Below, piece after piece: positions 62,244 through 64,000 of a stretch of DNA of 64,000 nt. The notes beneath the pieces were generated by a model. The model worked only from the letters and a program-made list of their open reading frames with translations. It was not told the DNA's origin and searched no databases. This DNA comes from Pseudomonas citronellolis. Lineage in GTDB: Bacteria; Pseudomonadota; Gammaproteobacteria; Pseudomonadales; Pseudomonadaceae. Every line of letters begins with the position of its first letter. Within the stretch, counting starts at the first letter, position 1. The DNA is taken from the NCBI RefSeq assembly GCF_900112375.1, contig NZ_FOLS01000004.1:124001-188000 (forward strand), given 5' to 3'. The translations under genes were made by a program, and so were the position numbers.

Positions 62244-62361
62244 GGCTTCATCCACACTTCTGCAACCTGGCCAGTCTACCCTCGGCCCGGCGTTCCCGGC
62301 AGGCCCCTGGCGGGCGCCGATGGCCCTGCTAGAATGCCGCAAAACCCTGGGATGGCTCCTT

Positions 62362-62838
62362 TTGAAGACCTTCGACCACCTGTCAGTGATCGGCCTGCGC
62401 GAATGGATCGCCCTTCCCGACCTGGGCATCGTCGGCCTGCGCGCGAAGATCGACACCGGCGCCAGCACCTCCAGCCTGCACGCCAGCGACATCGCCACCT
62501 TCCAGCGTGACGGCCGCGACTGGGTGCGCTTCACCGCCCACCTGGGCACCCAGGTGCAGCGCCGCCACCGCTGCGAGGCGCCGCTGGTGACGATGAAGAC
62601 CATCCGCAGTTCCAACGGCCAGGCCCAGACGCGCTACGTGATCCGCACCACCCTGGCGCTGGGCGACCACGCCTGGCCGGTGGAATTCACCCTGGCCTGC
62701 CGCAAGACCATGCGCTACCGCGTACTGCTCGGTTCCAAGGCCCTGGTCCAGGGCCAGCTGGTGGTCAACCCGGCGCTGACCTATGTCCAGGACAAACCCC
62801 TCATCATGGTTACCCCCGCCCTTTCAGGTGCTCAATGA
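62362..62838 (+). CDS. rimB: RimB-type retropepsin-like aspartic protease
   Basis: A 158-residue protein of the 'ATP-dependent zinc protease'/RimB family. It has the retropepsin-like active-site motif '[13 protein letters not shown]' and later '[18 protein letters not shown]'. In Pseudomonas RimB works with RimK, trimming the poly-glutamate tails that RimK adds to ribosomal protein S6. I favour the TTG at 62362, giving '[15 protein letters not shown]', over an ATG at 62320 because this N-terminus is the one I recall for relatives; the start is uncertain. Its stop overlaps the rimK start. Confidence 0.85.
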   Translation: MKTFDHLSVIGLREWIALPDLGIVGLRAKIDTGASTSSLHASDIATFQRDGRDWVRFTAHLGTQVQRRHRCEAPLVTMKTIRSSNGQAQTRYVIRTTLALGDHAWPVEFTLACRKTMRYRVLLGSKALVQGQLVVNPALTYVQDKPLIMVTPALSGAQ

Positions 62839-63740
62839 AAATCGCCGTGCTGTCGCGCAACCCGCGCCTGTATTCCACCCGTCGGCTGGTGGAGGCCGGG
62901 CAACAACGCGGGCATGAAATGGTGGTGATAGACACCCTGCGTGCCTACATGAACATCGCCAGCCACAAGCCGCAGATCCACTACCGCGGCCAGCCGCTGG
63001 AAGGCTTCGACGCGGTGATCCCGCGCATCGGCGCCTCGGTCACCTTCTACGGCTGCGCGGTGCTGCGCCAGTTCGAGATGATGGGCGTGTTCCCGCTCAA
63101 CGAGTCGGTGGCCATCGCCCGCTCCCGCGACAAGCTGCGCTCGCTGCAGCTGCTCTCGCGCAAGGGCATCGGCCTGCCGATCACCGGCTTCGCCCACTCC
63201 CCGGACGACGTGCCGGACCTGATCCAGATGGTCGGCGGCGCGCCCCTGGTGATCAAGCTGCTGGAAGGCACCCAGGGCGTCGGCGTGGTCCTGGCCGAGA
63301 CGCAGAAGGCCGCCGAGTCGGTGCTGGAGGCCTTCATGGGGCTGAAGCACAACATCATGGTGCAGGAGTACATAAAGGAAGCCGGCGGCGCCGACATCCG
63401 CTGCTTCGTGGTCGGCGACAAGGTGATCGCCTCGATGAAGCGCCAGGCCGCGCCCGGAGAGTTCCGCTCCAACCTGCACCGCGGCGGCAGCGCCAGCCTG
63501 ATCAAGATCACCCCCGAGGAGCGCATGACCGCGATCCGCGCGGCGCGGATCATGGGCCTGAAGGTGGCCGGTGTGGACATCCTGCGCTCGCACCACGGCG
63601 CGCTGGTGATGGAAGTGAACTCCTCGCCGGGCCTGGAAGGCATCGAGACCACCACCGGCAAGGACGTCGCCGGGGTGATCATCGAGTACCTGGAGAAGAA
63701 TGCCGGGCCGCATATGGTCAGGACTAAAGGCAAGGGGTGA
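62835..63740 (+). CDS. rimK: Ribosomal protein S6 glutamate ligase RimK
   Basis: A 301-residue ATP-grasp ligase that adds glutamate residues to the C-terminus of ribosomal protein S6 and so alters the proteome. Typical blocks: '[20 protein letters not shown]', '[20 protein letters not shown]', '[17 protein letters not shown]', '[18 protein letters not shown]' and '[20 protein letters not shown]'. Translationally coupled to rimB by a 4-nt overlap. The c-di-GMP-linked partner RimA of some pseudomonads is not seen before the window ends. Confidence 0.95.
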   Translation: MKIAVLSRNPRLYSTRRLVEAGQQRGHEMVVIDTLRAYMNIASHKPQIHYRGQPLEGFDAVIPRIGASVTFYGCAVLRQFEMMGVFPLNESVAIARSRDKLRSLQLLSRKGIGLPITGFAHSPDDVPDLIQMVGGAPLVIKLLEGTQGVGVVLAETQKAAESVLEAFMGLKHNIMVQEYIKEAGGADIRCFVVGDKVIASMKRQAAPGEFRSNLHRGGSASLIKITPEERMTAIRAARIMGLKVAGVDILRSHHGALVMEVNSSPGLEGIETTTGKDVAGVIIEYLEKNAGPHMVRTKGKG

Positions 63741-63771
63741 GCCGGGCGGCCATCTCGCCACTTACGCCGTT

Positions 63772-63995
63772 TCTGGGTTATTCCCCTTCGGGCCAGCGCA
63801 AGCGCTGTTCGCGATGGAGCCGCGTCCCGCGTTCGCGGGAATGACGGGGTTTGAGGATGGTGCCAGCCTTCCAGGCCACTCCGAACGGCCCCCGCTCCCT
63901 TCAGGGAGAGGGCTGGGGAGAGGGTACGGAGGTGACCTCATTCACCGTTGTGACCGGGAAACTCCGTTCGCGAGCAAGCTCGCTCCTACAATGTC
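63772..63995. repeat. Terminal gap with repeat units
   Basis: A CCCGCGTTCGCGGGAATGACGG unit (about 63826-63847), a CTCCCTTCAGGGAGAGGGCTGG element (about 63894-63924) and an inverted REP, GTTCGCGAGCAAGCTCGCTCC (about 63966-63987). No gene seen before the window edge. Confidence 0.7.
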
Positions 63996-64000
63996 GTTCG

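Overview
The window comes from a high-GC gammaproteobacterial chromosome, almost certainly a Pseudomonas of the P. aeruginosa/nitroreducens/citronellolis side of the genus. The evidence is the block pckA-hslO-PAP2-hslR-rimB-rimK at the right end (as I recall it, the same order as in P. aeruginosa), gabD-gabT at the left, an adenine deaminase of the P. aeruginosa type, many typical Pseudomonas REP palindromes, and GC-rich codon use throughout. No phage, plasmid, insertion sequence or CRISPR was seen.

Layout. 0-5.8 kb: a truncated HDOD response regulator, gabT and gabD (GABA to succinate), tRNA-Arg(CCG), and two small unknown envelope proteins. 5.9-24.2 kb: an accessory catabolic region with a DUF1185/'amino acid synthesis' protein, alpha/beta hydrolase, aldehyde dehydrogenase, two flavin reductases, a carboxymuconolactone decarboxylase-like protein, an FCD-type GntR regulator, a Nudix hydrolase, a DUF1330 protein, RibBX, a PotFGHI-like ABC importer, an NCS1 permease, a chemoreceptor and a luciferase-like monooxygenase. 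Six copies of a near-perfect palindrome, ATGGTATACCAT, lie in six intergenic regions of this stretch and tie eight transcription units into one regulon. The enzyme set matches the logic of the trigonelline (N-methylnicotinate) ring-cleavage pathway TgnABCD, so I propose a flavin-dependent N-heterocycle degradation system with its own uptake, chemotaxis and flavin supply. Its expected end product, succinate semialdehyde, is the substrate of the nearby GabD.

24.7-34.3 kb: an organosulfur (sulfone/sulfonate) scavenging region. msuE, an SfnC-like monooxygenase and the sigma-54 activator sfnR are on the plus strand. sfnG, an SfnB-like protein, a DszA/NtaA-like monooxygenase and a MetNIQ-like importer are on the minus strand. 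Three sigma-54 promoters each carry a CTGTTG-N6-CAACAG-like element about 83 bp upstream, a good candidate for the SfnR binding site. 34.4-38.2 kb: a lipoprotein, a small acidic protein, a CBS protein, a ribbon-helix-helix protein and a SulP transporter.

38.5-45.9 kb: a PAS protein and a sigma-54 activator next to dmmABC (dimethylamine monooxygenase) and an APC permease. Both the activator operon and dmmABC have sigma-54 promoters with a shared CATTTCTGC motif about 50 bp upstream, implying one controls the other and itself. 46-55.8 kb: an AEC transporter with a divergent LysR gene, adenine deaminase, an acyl-CoA dehydrogenase/3-hydroxyacyl-CoA dehydrogenase pair with a divergent LysR gene, a nitroreductase and a Baeyer-Villiger-type monooxygenase. 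55.9-64 kb: a RecQ-family helicase followed by conserved core genes (pckA, hslO, PAP2 phosphatase, hslR, rimB, rimK).

The overall theme is nitrogen and sulfur scavenging: flavin-dependent oxygenases open or demethylate N- and S-containing small molecules, and most units have dedicated transporters and regulators. Intergenic gaps are full of REP-like palindromes of several families.
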